From NCBI GenBank assembly GCA_003427395.1, contig BFEA01000075.1, forward strand, positions 890,221-924,497: a stretch of DNA of 34,277 nt. The letters run 5' to 3'. This document shows positions 16,380-27,932 of this stretch, in pieces. The stretch is from Chara braunii. Taxonomy: Eukaryota > Streptophyta > Charophyceae > Charales > Characeae. Within the stretch, counting starts at the first letter, position 1. The number at the start of each line of letters is the position of its first letter. The notes under the pieces are model-generated. The model did not search any database. It was not told the origin of the DNA and saw only the letters and a list, made by a program, of their open reading frames with translations. Both the position numbers and the translations under genes were made by a program.

Positions 16380-19300
16380 TTGGTCCTTTCTTTGTGCACT
16401 TTTCCGAATTGTTCTTTCAAGTTGTTCGAGAATTTGTTTCAGTTGGTATTTACGTGCGCCTTAGAGAGTGCACTCGGAGTTCTTTTCTCTTAGGCTTTTC
16501 GGGTTTCAAAAATCACGGACACCTGTTGGAATACTTCGTATTGAGTCCTTCATTTGTGCATCTGCCTTTTGAAATCAAGCCCTGTGAAATTTAGTTGATG
16601 GATGTTATAATTGGAATTTGCATGCCTTAGTGTGCACGCGAGGAATTTCCTTTTGAACTTTCCAATTTCAATTTGGTTTTAGGAATTGGGCGTATTTTCA
16701 CCGGCACCTATGTATTTTGGTGCCTTTATGGTCTGCGCGAATACATCTTTTTGCATTATGCCCTTACGTGCAATCTTTCATCGCGCTTCCGACACAAGCG
16801 GTTATGACCTTTGGGTTTTTTTATAAATGGCATGACAAGTTGTTTGAAATTTTGGCCTCCGTTGACTTTCACTCCCTTTTCTTTGTGCCATCATCGACAA
16901 GTTGTAATTGTTTTCTTCTCCTTTCCTTTGCGCCTTTTCGTTTTTCTTGATTCAGTTGTACCTGTTGTCTTATCATTCTCTTTGCGCACTTTTTTTAATT
17001 TATGATCCAATTGAATATTGGTCTTCATTTGTGTTGCCTCGCATAATCTCCTTTCATGCCTTCGTCTACACGAGGAAAGACCTTGTTAATCCTCAAGTGG
17101 TCGCAAAAGTCATATGGCGGTGCATAAGGAGGCTCTGAACTCCTCACTTTATGATTTTATTAGCTACATACACTTCGATCGGATCAACGTGCCCTTCCGG
17201 TGTGCTTGCCCCCTCCTGCTCGTTGGAAACTCGTGACGAGTCGACTACAACTTTGTGGGATTGCGCGCTAGATCGTTGCGACGGACTGCAGAATCTAGGC
17301 GAATTTGCTTAGTAGTTCTATGGACAGAGTGACGATAGTTGGGGTTAGCATTGGGTTGTCAGTGCTCAAGTGAGATAAGAAATGGTTGTTTGGTTGGTTG
17401 GCCTAGGTCATAGCTTGAGAGCGAAAGGTTCACTTCTTCTTCTTCTTCATCTTATCTTTTTAGTAAAGTTGCATGGTAAGGCGGTACTTTTATTTCTCTT
17501 TCGTTTTGAATGTATGCATTCGTGAATGGTAATTGTGTGTCTAACTCACAAATGTTTTTAGGTGATTTCACGGGAATATAGTGTGGGCGCAAGTAAAAAT
17601 ATCAGATCACGTGAATCTTTCGAGTTGGGTTCTTGTATGAGTATCAATTGCTTTTTGCTAACGAGTGATTGTATTCCCTCTATCCCTTGTTGCATATGAA
17701 TATTTATATATATGGGTGGTGGTGAACGGATGAATGAATGTTTTTCGTTTTTTTATTTTCGGTGCATGTACTAAGATCTTTATGCAGACCACTTTCCTCG
17801 TTCTTTGTTGGAAAAGTTCCTAGCTCTACCGTTACAACCTTTCGTTTATAAGAGCGATTTTAACGGTTGAGCGGAAGTGTACCTTTTTTTTTTTCTTTTC
17901 CTTTTCATTTTGTTTGTGTGGAGACGAAATTTCGAGCTGACAGAAGTATGATTTTTAATGACTAAACGGGGTTTCGCACTCCTTTAAAACAACTTAACAA
18001 ATGAAAATATTTGCTCTTCTTATCAGTCTGAAAGGGCGCCATGTAGAAATCGAAAGGGTGTATGCACGAGTTTTTATTTTTTGTTCAGCGGACTCTCTTT
18101 TCGGTAGACATTTTATTAGATTGTTGATAAATAATTGAATTGATTAGTTGTTTTTTCCTCTATCTCTCACCTAAAATTTTTCGCTAGCATGATTAGCAAC
18201 GCTCACTGGAAGCATAATCTCGACCTTCATTATTAGTATTTTTTATTTTTTTAAAGGTCGCGCGATGACTTCCGTCGAAACTTCTTTCTGAACTCGCCAT
18301 TAGCTTCTTGGATAATCCTCCCCTCGCGAAGGCACATTAAGTATGGAAGTCATGTCATATTGCCGGATTTCCTTCATGTGGGTGATTCCCCCAATTGTTG
18401 GGGTGGATCGAGTTGTTTGGTGAACGGTGGATACATGTGCAATCGCCGGCCAATTGGATTGAACCAACCGGATCATTGGGGCCCGACTCCACGAATATCC
18501 CTGCTTATATTTGTCCTCGTTATCAATTTCCGTCTTAAACACAGTGTTTCGGGTCTGTTGATTATGGGTTTTTAATTGTTAATACGATCTTCTCACCCAA
18601 TTCCATTTTGCTTATTTTTAACATTTTCATTGTTATTCCTTTGTTGGTTATTGCTCCCCATTAGCCTCGTACCTTGCATTCTGATTATTGTCACACGGAA
18701 CGATTAAAGGCACAAGAGTTCGACTACACGTGGAAAAAAATAATTTTTAGAGAGAACAACCATGTTGGGTGGGTCCCCCGACTTCGTTTCCGAGTTTTAC
18801 AGAACGCGTCGCATGTATGATTTACTCCCGCCTTGCAACTTTTCCATACATTGAATTATTTTTTCAACCACTTTTTCACTCTACTCAGTACTTAACATAA
18901 CGTATGTGTTTTTTCCTTCAACTTTTTTTTTGTTTTTTAATTCAATTGTAAACCAAACTTTATTTTAAAGTTTCATAATTTTTCGACTGTCTATTCTCTA
19001 TCTCTGGATTAACTGCTTTTGCAGTGCTTTTGCAGGATGACAACATCGATAGATTCCTGTTGTTGCTACCCTTAAAGTATCTTCGCCCAGATCTGAACTT
19101 TGAATCGGAAGAGCTCAATTTTTGCACTTCTTATGCATCGTCGTTGATGCGAGCATCCATGTTTATCCATTCCACCGCTGCTCTACCTTGATCTTGATCA
19201 CCCTATCTCCACACGTCCTCGACTGATTACTACAAAATCCTTTGCAGATATGCAACCATGGGCAAATTAATAAAACCTTTATAAAAGTATAACGTGATCA

Positions 19301-19870
19301 ATTATGTTCAGTAGAAGTGAATGATTTTTATTTTTTTATTTTGAAGGGAACATATGGAGGCGACCAACTACTAGAGGTGATAAGAACTCTCTCCAAGAGT
19401 GGCCTTGCACTTGTGTGATAGATGCAGTCTATTCATGGGTAGGCACATGCTAGACATCAGGTCCAGTGACCCTTTCCATAAAATTGGAGTCTGTAACATT
19501 TGATCCAACGATAAACACATGAACACTCTTTGCTTTTCTCGCTCTCTATTATCGCAGGGATACCCTGCCCCCTTTATTCCTATTGACGAAAGACACTTTT
19601 AACTTCGTCTTTCAGTTGAAGCCCAAAAGGCCTGTTTTTTTTTTACTGTCAATATTTTATTTTATCCTATAAAATGCTTCGGGTAAAAATCCTTCCTTAT
19701 TTCTTAGTAGCAAGCTCACCACTATATTAGTTGGATTGAGACTTTTTAATGGACTTGTTGTTTTGCACTTACCTCTTGTCCAAAAATTTTAATGTTTGGG
19801 GCTAATGTTGTTTACATTAGTCGTTTGTTTTACGCTTAGCAAATTGTTGTCGATTACACCAGTTCATATC
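16380..19870. other. AT-rich gene-free region with irregular repeats
   Basis: No open frame of note on either strand across ~3.5 kb. The word CTTTG(C/T)GC(A/C/G) recurs at 16,881, 16,926 and 16,980, with TTGATTCAGTTG / TGATCCAATTG following the last two, 54 bases apart. Earlier weaker echoes lie at 16,390 and 16,550. The texture suits a decayed long transposon terminal or untranslated region, but no terminus was found. Confidence 0.4.
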
Positions 19871-19929
19871 ACGGATTACTATTCTGCTGCTATCTTTGCC
19901 CCTTGCTTGCTCCTCAATTTATGAGCACG

Positions 19930-20420
19930 GTGTGGTGAGGAAATGTTTGGGGAGAACGAGGTTGAAAATACTAGCAGGGGGTAAGGAAAGGTCAAAGGAA
20001 TGGCATAAGGGAGGGAAGGGAGGCGTATGAGGTCCGAGAACTTGCATCCGAGTCCGCTGGGGGGGTAGGGAGAAGGGAACGCTCGGGACAAATGCACTTG
20101 GAAGACGGGGTCTATGTGTTGGGGTGGAGGGTCTGGAGGGGACAAAAGGGGGTTATGGGAGGAGAGACAGTAGGGGTTTAGAAAAAGGAGGTGGGTCATT
20201 TTGGCCAAGAGGGGTTGTGGAGAGCGGGGTGGAGGGGAGGGGTGTTGGGTTCGAGAAGGAGGGAATGTCACACTGAACTGGGCTAAAAAAATGGGAATGG
20301 GGGAAGGACTAGTAGAATAGGGAGCAAAGATGGAGGTGGAGTGGAAGGGGGGGATTGTGGGGGGTAGGGTGTGGGGAGTGGTTGCGGGGTCAAGTGGAAG
20401 GAGGGGAAGTCCCTCTGGGA
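19930..20420 (+). repeat. Purine/G-rich tract
   Basis: About 490 bases of the plus strand are very rich in G and A (GGGGAGGGG, GTGGGGGGTAGGGTGTGGGG), with many G-runs capable of quadruplex formation. A 189-codon Pro/Ser-rich frame is open on the minus strand (20,448-19,879) but is explained by this skew. It lies just 3' of the integrase relic in that element's orientation. Confidence 0.6.
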
Positions 20421-20618
20421 GGTGGGTTAGAGCATCAAAATCACCCAATTAGGACCAACTCGATGAAGACTGCAATATGTTGGAAAAAAGTGGAAAAAGT
20501 TCACGAGCTATTCGATCTATAATGAAGTCCATGGATCCCGCTGAAACAAACATAAGGGTAAGGGGGCGCAAGGATGTTTATTTTCTCCTTATCTCCATTA
20601 TACTGAGACCTTTGAGTT

Positions 20619-20848
20619 GTCCCCTAGTAGTGAGATACATAGAACATCAAATGAGGCAATTTTCCACTGTTCCTGTTTTAGTTTCCTGTATAGCCAGATG
20701 GTGTTAGCTTCATTATTAATGCGGTAGATAACCTTGCAGGGCACCACCCAAATCTTTTGGTACAAATGTCTGGCTTCTTATCTTGTTTTTTACTTAGTTT
20801 GGGATATAAGAGTCTCACCTAATTTTTCCAAGGAACATCGTTTTTATG

Positions 20849-20882
<34 letters not shown>

Positions 20883-21180
20883 TAATTTTGTTTTTAAGGC
20901 CAAGCTGTTGTAGATAGGGAAATTGTTTTGACCTATGGTCGTTACTATACTAGGACTGCAGGAACGGAAGCTTCCCCGGGGATCACCTTTGAAACCATTC
21001 TATCTCAATCACCTATTGGCTGCCCTGACAATTGTTTGTGGGGATGTCACTATACCCATTCTCTCATTCTTTATCCAATATTTCTCAAATTATCCGCAAT
21101 GCATTTTTTTCTTCTTTGGCTAGTACGGCCAACCATATTTTTTCATGACAGTATTCGCCTGAAATCTATAGATTGGTTAA
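20619..21180 (-). pseudogene. Decayed Ty3/Gypsy retrotransposon integrase (core end and C-terminal module)
   Basis: Translation of the minus strand gives, in order and with stops and frame changes: KKYGWP (about 21,126-21,145), comparable to the xxYGxP that precedes the integrase DRG motif; a decayed HPQT-N-GQ block (CCACAAACAATTGTCAG, about 21,020-21,040); LGETLISQ (20,822), comparable to the GDxVLIS strand; then YQKIWVVPCKVIYRI (about 20,720-20,765), comparable to the GPF/Y module; and WKIASFDVLCISLL (about 20,625-20,670), comparable to the WKIHPVFHVSLL ending of chromovirus-type integrases. A 29-base T-run at 20,849-20,877 interrupts it. Family features are established knowledge; the match is by eye. 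The element is inactive: catalytic residues are not recoverable. Confidence 0.55.
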
Positions 21181-22300
21181 AATTTTATTATCAGGTTTGT
21201 TTGGTGATGTTCTCGTATTTTAAGGTTATTTTGACTATGTCATTCTCACTTTATTGTATCAAAGGGCAGCGCACGAATTAGGATATTAAGTTCATATACA
21301 ACACATCCTCTATTTTTCTTTCCTACTACTCGAACTATAATTAGTTTTAAGCAGGATCTATATTAGACTGCTTATTCACTTTTTTTTTTAAGGGTAAGTA
21401 TGTAATCACCAACAAAATTGGTTAAAAAGCTTGCAGATCTACCTTTTGTGCACTATCTTGTTGCACATTTTGATTGTTATAGATATTTGTAAGGTTGATA
21501 TTGTTATGACCCAGTCTCCAATTTGATTTAAGACCTCTGTCAAGAGGAAGGGTCCAACTAAGTGGGACCACTTGTTGAAATTTGTATAGTTTGCTATTTA
21601 GTTGTTTGGTACATTTCAATTGGGATCGTGCAGCGCAACCTCACTTCCTGCACAACGTTTCATACATGTAGGGAAACGCAATTAAGAGTATGGAGTGTGA
21701 TCGAGAATCTTAGGTAAGGTGGTTAAGACCACAAGGCAAATTTTTTTTTTTTGGTGTAAATCCAAGGGGCGTCCTCGCAATAAGAACGTATGTAAACTTT
21801 AACTGACCTTTTTCCAAACTTGACCTCCATAACGGAAGGATTTAGAAAAAAAAAAAAAATAACACCAAAATTTTGCAGAGAGTGAAAGAAAGAGGGTGAA
21901 GCTGCAAGTTTCACGCGTCTAGCTTCTCGAAAGGGTGATATCCACATTCAAAAGCAGATTGGAATGATCATGGCTATCTTATTTTCTTCGTTACTCAAAG
22001 GGCTCACTATCGGGCAACAAATGGGAGAGGGACCAAACATTCATACGCAAAAATATTTTTTGAAAGTGGAACGCTCTTTGAACCCAATCAGCTTGCAATA
22101 GTGTATTGCTCACATCCGCATTGCAACAAACAACATCCTTGTTTATTGTGGGGAACTTAGGGAGGCGGTTATGGCGGGTCGGTATTAGTTTCAAGCACGT
22201 GTCAGTGCAATTACATGTACTTAGGTTCATAGACACAAAAAATAACTTTATACACATGTATGAAATCCGCGTGTTGGGATTTAGTCATGGCTTAGAAAAC
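21181..22300. other. Spacer, no recognised coding remains
   Basis: If the integrase relic belonged to a complete element, reverse transcriptase should lie here on the minus strand, but I could not find its motifs. A 14-base A-run lies at about 21,846. Short open frames on the minus strand show no motif. Confidence 0.35.
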
Positions 22301-23960
22301 ATTCAACCATGAATCAGTCTTGTTGAAAAATAAAGGCTAAGAACAAAATTTTAAGAGCGATTACGTCCAAGACGGAGTGACTTTATGAAGACAAACATAC
22401 AATTATTAGCATCCATATTTGCATAATGACAACCATCAATTGTATTCCCTACATATACACATGCAAAATAACAAGTGTAATAAGAGAAACATTTCATATG
22501 TATACATGTCGAGTTCTACAATCGGTTCATACACTTATACAAACTGACTTTCAGTATCATAGACGAAATACACAGATACTCTAAACACTCACAACCAAGG
22601 CTATGCAAATTGTCGAGCACATCGGTCCCTGAGGGGGACCCTCCCAACCGCGTCACGCAGGATTTCGTGCCGGTCTTTATCCTTTTATCACGGTAAAGAG
22701 TTTCCGTTGCCGCTCAGTGCACCAACCATAACTCTCGCAAACCCCTACGACAGGATAGGGTCACGCAAGGTTCAACTTACCACCCTTTATACCACGCCAA
22801 AGCAAAAAGTCGGATCACTCATATAAAACAAAACCCTCCTAGTCCCTTGAGTATCCAACCCATAACCTTTCAGCACAAAATCGGTTAAGCGTCACGCGTG
22901 AGACTTAGGATAAAATTGTGCGGACACAGGGTTTTCTCATATCAACTAGCCATGCAAGCATATATAAGCAGTCGCAAAGATGGAGTACTATTTAGTACTC
23001 ATAATCACGTGGCCCTCGATGGTCTCGAAGATCGCATTCGACACTCAAGTGTTGACTCACACACACCTTGACGGGTTAATATCTGGACGCTGGACAACTA
23101 CCAAGGTGGTTGAGAACCACACCCTCTTCTGCACACTGTGAAGAGTGGGTGGTACACAGACTCCTGCCTGTTGTGACAGTCGGGTTTTATCGCCCTAGAA
23201 ACGAGCTCCGTCATCCAGGGCCTAGAGAGAAGTCAAGGGTTTTGACTTTTACGGTTGTCACGAACATCAACGTCCAACTATAAAAATTAACAAGCAAAAT
23301 CACTCAGTAAAGAAACATGCATCCCAACGTCTATATTAAATCAGAACTCGGGATAAAGTAAAAGAGGGAAAAATAAACCCATCAGGTATGCAGATCGTGC
23401 GAAACATGGTTGTCATTCTCACTACCTCCAAGGTAAGGCTCGTACACAAACTCCAAAACACTAATCTACATAAAACACAGACACATACGAAAGTCACATT
23501 GTCATACACCAATGTGGTCAACTTTACTTTTTCATGTAATTCACACTACGCCTCACACAATCAAGCCCTATCCATTTTTTAACTTTTCATAAAAACTCAT
23601 CAGTTATTTGTAATGGTCAGTAAAATAAGTCAAGCTAAAACTATCAAAGAAATATGTCAAATCTTATGGCAAAGACATCAAGTTGAGATACAGGTGCAAA
23701 CAAAGTTGTGTCGTGAGCCAACGAATCGACAATTAACCAACCGACTTGTTATCCAAAATAACGAAAATGATCCTCGTATAATCAGGCTGAATCTAATCAG
23801 ATTTTTAATCGAAAATACCAATAAGGACCTGTAACATAGCACAAGTCAAATATCAATACTAAATATAAAGTGTATGAAGAATAAACCCTCATATCATATC
23901 TCACTCAATTTCTCACAAGACTATATTTTAAATCTCTCTCTCAATGAGTACCAAAGAATA
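22301..23960. other. Gene-free region, possibly retrotransposon non-coding (LTR or UTR) sequence
   Basis: No open frames of note. The stretch 22,620-23,260 is more GC-balanced and structured (ACCACACCCTCTT pairs with AAGAGTGGGTGGT around 23,117-23,153). A TATATAAG word lies near 22,963. The texture reminds me of the long non-coding termini of plant Ty3/Gypsy elements of the Tekay/Del type, but this is from memory and was not checked. Confidence 0.25.
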
Positions 23961-23969
23961 AGAAAAGTT

Positions 23970-24310
23970 CCGACAACATCTCCCCTGTACAGGGTATATT
24001 GCCATGACTTTTCCTATCAGAATATAATCTAACTCTCCACGCTTCATGTATGAAAAGTGTCTTCTCATAATTTACATTGGGCTAAATATAAAACTTGGAA
24101 ATAAATCTACCTTCACAAAGTCAAATTTTGTCTAACTCCCTGATTTAGTAAAAAATTGGGCAGCACCTCCCTTAGAAAAGTAGGTTTCTCATATTTTAAC
24201 CAAGCCAGATATGAAATTCAGACAAAAGTTCAACTTTGAAAAGTCAAAATTTGACTAACTCCCTGGTTTTGTAGAAATTTTGGCAGTGCTTCCCGTAGGA
24301 AAAGTAGCTT
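23970..24310 (+). repeat. Degenerate repeat of about 123-186 bp
   Basis: GGCAGCACCTCCCTTAGAAA (24,158) and GGCAGTGCTTCCCGTAGGAA (24,282) are each preceded by CAAA(T/A)TT(T)G(T/A)CTAACTCCCTG. A weaker echo, GACAACATCTCCCCTGTA, lies at about 23,972. At least two good units and one poor one. Confidence 0.6.
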
Positions 24311-24623
24311 TCCAAAATTTATACAGACCCAATTAAAATAAATTATCCCATAAAATGTGAAAATTGACCTAAGTAAAAAAAAATTAACTCGTTAAATGCA
24401 GGACTTTAACAAACTCTTATTGCTCTAGCACGTGGCAAGCAACTAAAGAAACTACCTATCAAAATGAAACTCAAACTAAATAAAGCTTTGACTCAGCCAC
24501 ATGCAAGTCCATACCACAGTGATAAGTACTCTCACTGAGTCTCAAGGTTAAACCTTGTCAACAATAGTTTATAATATCCCAATGATTTATCACTTAGACC
24601 TAACTTACATATGGCGTAAAGCT

Positions 24624-25300
24624 AGACCATTCAACATAGAAACAAAGTGTAACTTACACAAACACAAGACACTACTACTTCTCTCTTCTTTGGGCATATG
24701 ACTATGCCATTTGACTTAGAAACAAAGTCTCGTCGCCCAGAACCGTTTAAGTAGCCAAGTTGTATATATTTTTTTACTCCTTAGTCTTTAAAGGTAGCAT
24801 AAGACTAAACTTGGAAACAAAGTTCAACCAGCCTCATCTTACCACCAACTAATAATCTTAATTAATACTCTCTTCATTACGATAAGCTATAGTCAGACCA
24901 TTCAACTTATAAATAAAGTATCATTAGCCTGTTCATATAGTATGGTAATAATAGAGTATAAATAAATTTACTCCTTAGTTCCAGCATGTGCGTGACTCCA
25001 GATCAAATCATTCAACTAAGAAATTAAGCCTGACCCTTCGTCTGATTCCCTCATAACGAAACAAAAAGAAGTTCGAGTCATCCAACTTAGGAACAAGCTC
25101 AAACTCTTTTTTTCATAAACAATAAGGTAACCAAGCCATTCAACTTAGAAACAAAGTTTGGTTCTTGAAAATGCATTCGGATGCAGCCCTCGCAAGTTAG
25201 AGCAGTCAGACCATCCAACTTAGGAACAAAGTCTGGTCCTCCAGACAATCAAAATAAAACATAGCACTTAGTCATTCAACTTATAAACTAAGCCCAATCC
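24624..25300 (+). repeat. Irregularly periodic 25-bp motif, nine copies
   Basis: The motif CCATTCAACTTAGAAACAAA (with GT and (T/C)(T/C)GG after it) recurs with changes at about 24,628, 24,706, 24,803, 24,897, 25,005, 25,077, 25,136, 25,211 and 25,270. Spacing varies between 58 and 108 bases. The spacers share little beyond TTAGT or CTCC words. No tandem unit of fixed length fits. Confidence 0.7.
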
Positions 25301-26730
25301 TTAGTTGACGCAGACAATCGCAAGGAAAACCACCTTCCTTCCGCCTTCCTTCAATACAAAACTCTTTCTCAATCTAAGTTTAGACAAAAAAAAAAAAAAA
25401 AACAAGATTGCACATGCATTCTTTTACTTAAGTTTGATTTAAATCTTGAAGTCAAACATAAACTCAATAGGGATACATGTAGTATGCTAGGTCAAACTAT
25501 AGAAAAATATGCAGATAAGGGTTTTAACTGGGTTTATAGGAGGAGATAAAGATTACCATTCGATTCCCTGCCTCCAGAAACTCGCCTAGGTTTCGGCAGA
25601 GCTCCCGCAATCGGTAGGGAAACCTTTCATAGAGGCCTTGGCACGGATTACGAGTTTCAATCCTACCTGTTGTTTTCCTCTCATAACCAATTGACCAGAC
25701 TGAGAGTTAAAAGGGAAAAAAAAGGAAAATGGTGCACTCAAACTTGCGTGAGAGAATCTTGATTCCTTTACGCACCTGAGGTCCCTGCAATGGCGGCCAG
25801 AGTCACAACAAGATGGTCAAGCCGCGACACGAATGCAATGCAATAACACCCTAACAGACCTCAAAGTAGTGTTTGACCCCCTCCCTAAGACGTTGCGCCT
25901 TACTTCCAGACCAAGCTGCATTTATGCAACCTAGGAAGGTAACGTTCGTATAGAGCACACCCCTGTGTTCATTCGAAACGTAGGCACAACGCAACCGAAC
26001 ACGACAAACATGCGCAACAACAAGGTACCATGGTAGCATACCGCACCAAACATGAATGCCACATAGCGCCGCACTCAACAAGAGTTCAACAATGCATGAT
26101 ACAACTTAAAGCACGAGTGTGGCATGGCGCAGTAGCGAAACACGGTGAAGTACACTGAAGCACAGTAAGAAAACAACGTACTTACCGCAAAAACACGTGA
26201 GCGTAGCGGATGGCTAGCCAACACGCAACAAATTACCGGGTCACGCGGCAAGGCTCTGCCAATGGCAAGCTCGACAAGACTTTAACCGCCAGATGATTAA
26301 ATCAGTATGCCAACAACATGGTCGTTGAACACCACCAAAACAAAGGTGTTTGTCAGCGAACTAATCAGTTACCAGCAGCAATGTGAAAATCGAAAACATG
26401 TATTATACTTCAAGTTAGAGAAAAACTGCTTTCATCGCTAGAATGAGTAAAATCGAAATCACATGCTCGAACTTATAAGCATACGCCTCGCCCCAAAGTC
26501 GTACGCACAAAGAAGTCAGAGAGACGCTACTTCCATCAATAGGATGAGCAAACTCGAAATGAATCTTCCGCTATAACGAAAAAGTATTCATTGTTTATTG
26601 CAAAGTTATCCTTCCCTCCTTTGACCGCAACTTTCAATATTAACCCCGACCAAACTGCTAACCTATAGATGAATCTGACACTGCCATGATGCTCGCAACT
26701 CCTCAAAACCTCGGACTAGTATTTTACTTC
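25301..26730. other. Gene-free region
   Basis: A 17-base A-run lies at about 25,386-25,402. No long open frame. The region 25,800-26,220 is rich in CA-containing words such as GCACAACGCAACC. Nothing is recognised. Confidence 0.4.
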
Positions 26731-26731
26731 G

Positions 26732-26942
26732 CCCGATTTCATTAAGAATCGGACAAGATATCGAACTTTCCTCTTGCCATATCTGTTTTCTTTTATACCT
26801 CCACGCGCAACTTTTTTTCTCTTTAGCTCCCTATCCACTAACTTTCTACTAATTCCGACCTCAGATACGGTATCCCCTTCCCTTAAAAACTCAATGTAAC
26901 ACCTTCTCCCACCCGATTTTATTGAGTAACGGGTGGGATCTT
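26732..26942 (+). repeat. Pair of about 35-bp diverged direct repeats, 176 bp apart
   Basis: CGCCCGATTTCATTAAGAAT near 26,732 and CACCCGATTTTATTGAGTAA near 26,908 are each followed by CGG...GAT. A 96-codon Lys/Arg-rich minus-strand frame spans them but has no recognised motif. Confidence 0.5.
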
Positions 26943-27186
26943 CACTTTTTGCTTCCCCTTCTCCTGCTTGCGACCACCATAGCCAGTTTCCCTTCTCTGC
27001 ATGCACCCGATGTGGTAAGCCGTCCAGGTTGAGCCCCTTCTCGCTGCCTTTCCTTCACTGCCTTTACACTTTTCTCCTGCGCTAACCGCTGCCTCCCGTT
27101 TGCGCTGAGTTGCACACTAACCTGTCACCACAATGGGTATTGACTGATGCAAACAGCAGAACGGTGGTCATCAAGGTCGAAGCCCG

Positions 27187-27932
27187 CTAAGGAGTGAGTA
27201 ACAACTCACTTGCCAAAATCAATGATAAACTCAGAAATGGTTGGAGTTGCAGCGCCCGACCTGCGCTCAGTCGTCGGGGCAACTCCAACTCTCTGACGAA
27301 TAGGAGGGTGCAGGGCTTGCTGCATAGCCTGCAGCATGAGCCTCCGTGGGGCGGCTCCCGATACAGATCTAGACGGTAGTAGCAAGTATCCAAGTGACAG
27401 TTTTTAGGGGCCCAAGTGAGGAAGGGTTCCATGTGAACACCCGCTGGGGCTGCTTGGGCTACATAGTCAGCGCTGCGGCAACCTCCCACTGGTGCCCCCG
27501 CCCCGGCTCAGGCATAGTTCACCATCCTACGGGTCCCAGCGGGCATGCTCACACTCAAATAACAGATCGTGGCCAACGGTCTACGGGGGACGAACGCTGC
27601 CCCCGCAAAAGGACCCACGCCACCCTATTCCATTCTGCCTCGTGGCTATTCCCCCACCTGCTCGCATGCACGTTGAATTCCCAGACCCGAGTTTCAAGAC
27701 GCGCAGATATAAAAATTTTGCCAGCATCCATAACATGCAGGAACCCGAGCGGGCCAGCTGAAAGAAGCGCGTTATCAAGGTCCTCGGCTGCCGTATCCGA
27801 CGATGTAGCAATCGAGCCAGGCCCGTGGGGCTCGGTCACCTGGTCAAAGACATCCGTAAAAATAAAAGTAGGAATTATAAATAATAAAAATAATAAAAGT
27901 AAGTATAAATGCAAGGATACACATAAAAACAT
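27187..27932 (-). pseudogene. Coding-like patch, product unknown
   Basis: This ~750-base patch is more GC-rich than its surroundings. The minus strand is open as 27,890-27,555 (VTEPHGPGSIATSSDTAAED and onward), then in other frames. The last part ends RRSGAATPTISEFIIDFGK, preceded by LMLQAMQQALHPP, and stops near 27,211. The composition (Gln/Ala/Pro-rich) is reminiscent of retrotransposon gag N-termini, but there is no zinc knuckle. The plus strand also holds a 240-codon open frame (27,394-28,116), so strand and reality are uncertain. Confidence 0.25.

Noticed and set aside
19879-20448. Minus-strand frame starting GDFDALTHLPEG, which recalls the GDFNA motif of LINE endonucleases
   Set aside because: Only the first few residues fit. 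What follows is Pro/Ser low complexity from the G-rich tract, and the upstream sequence continues from a Ty3/Gypsy integrase end, not from an endonuclease.
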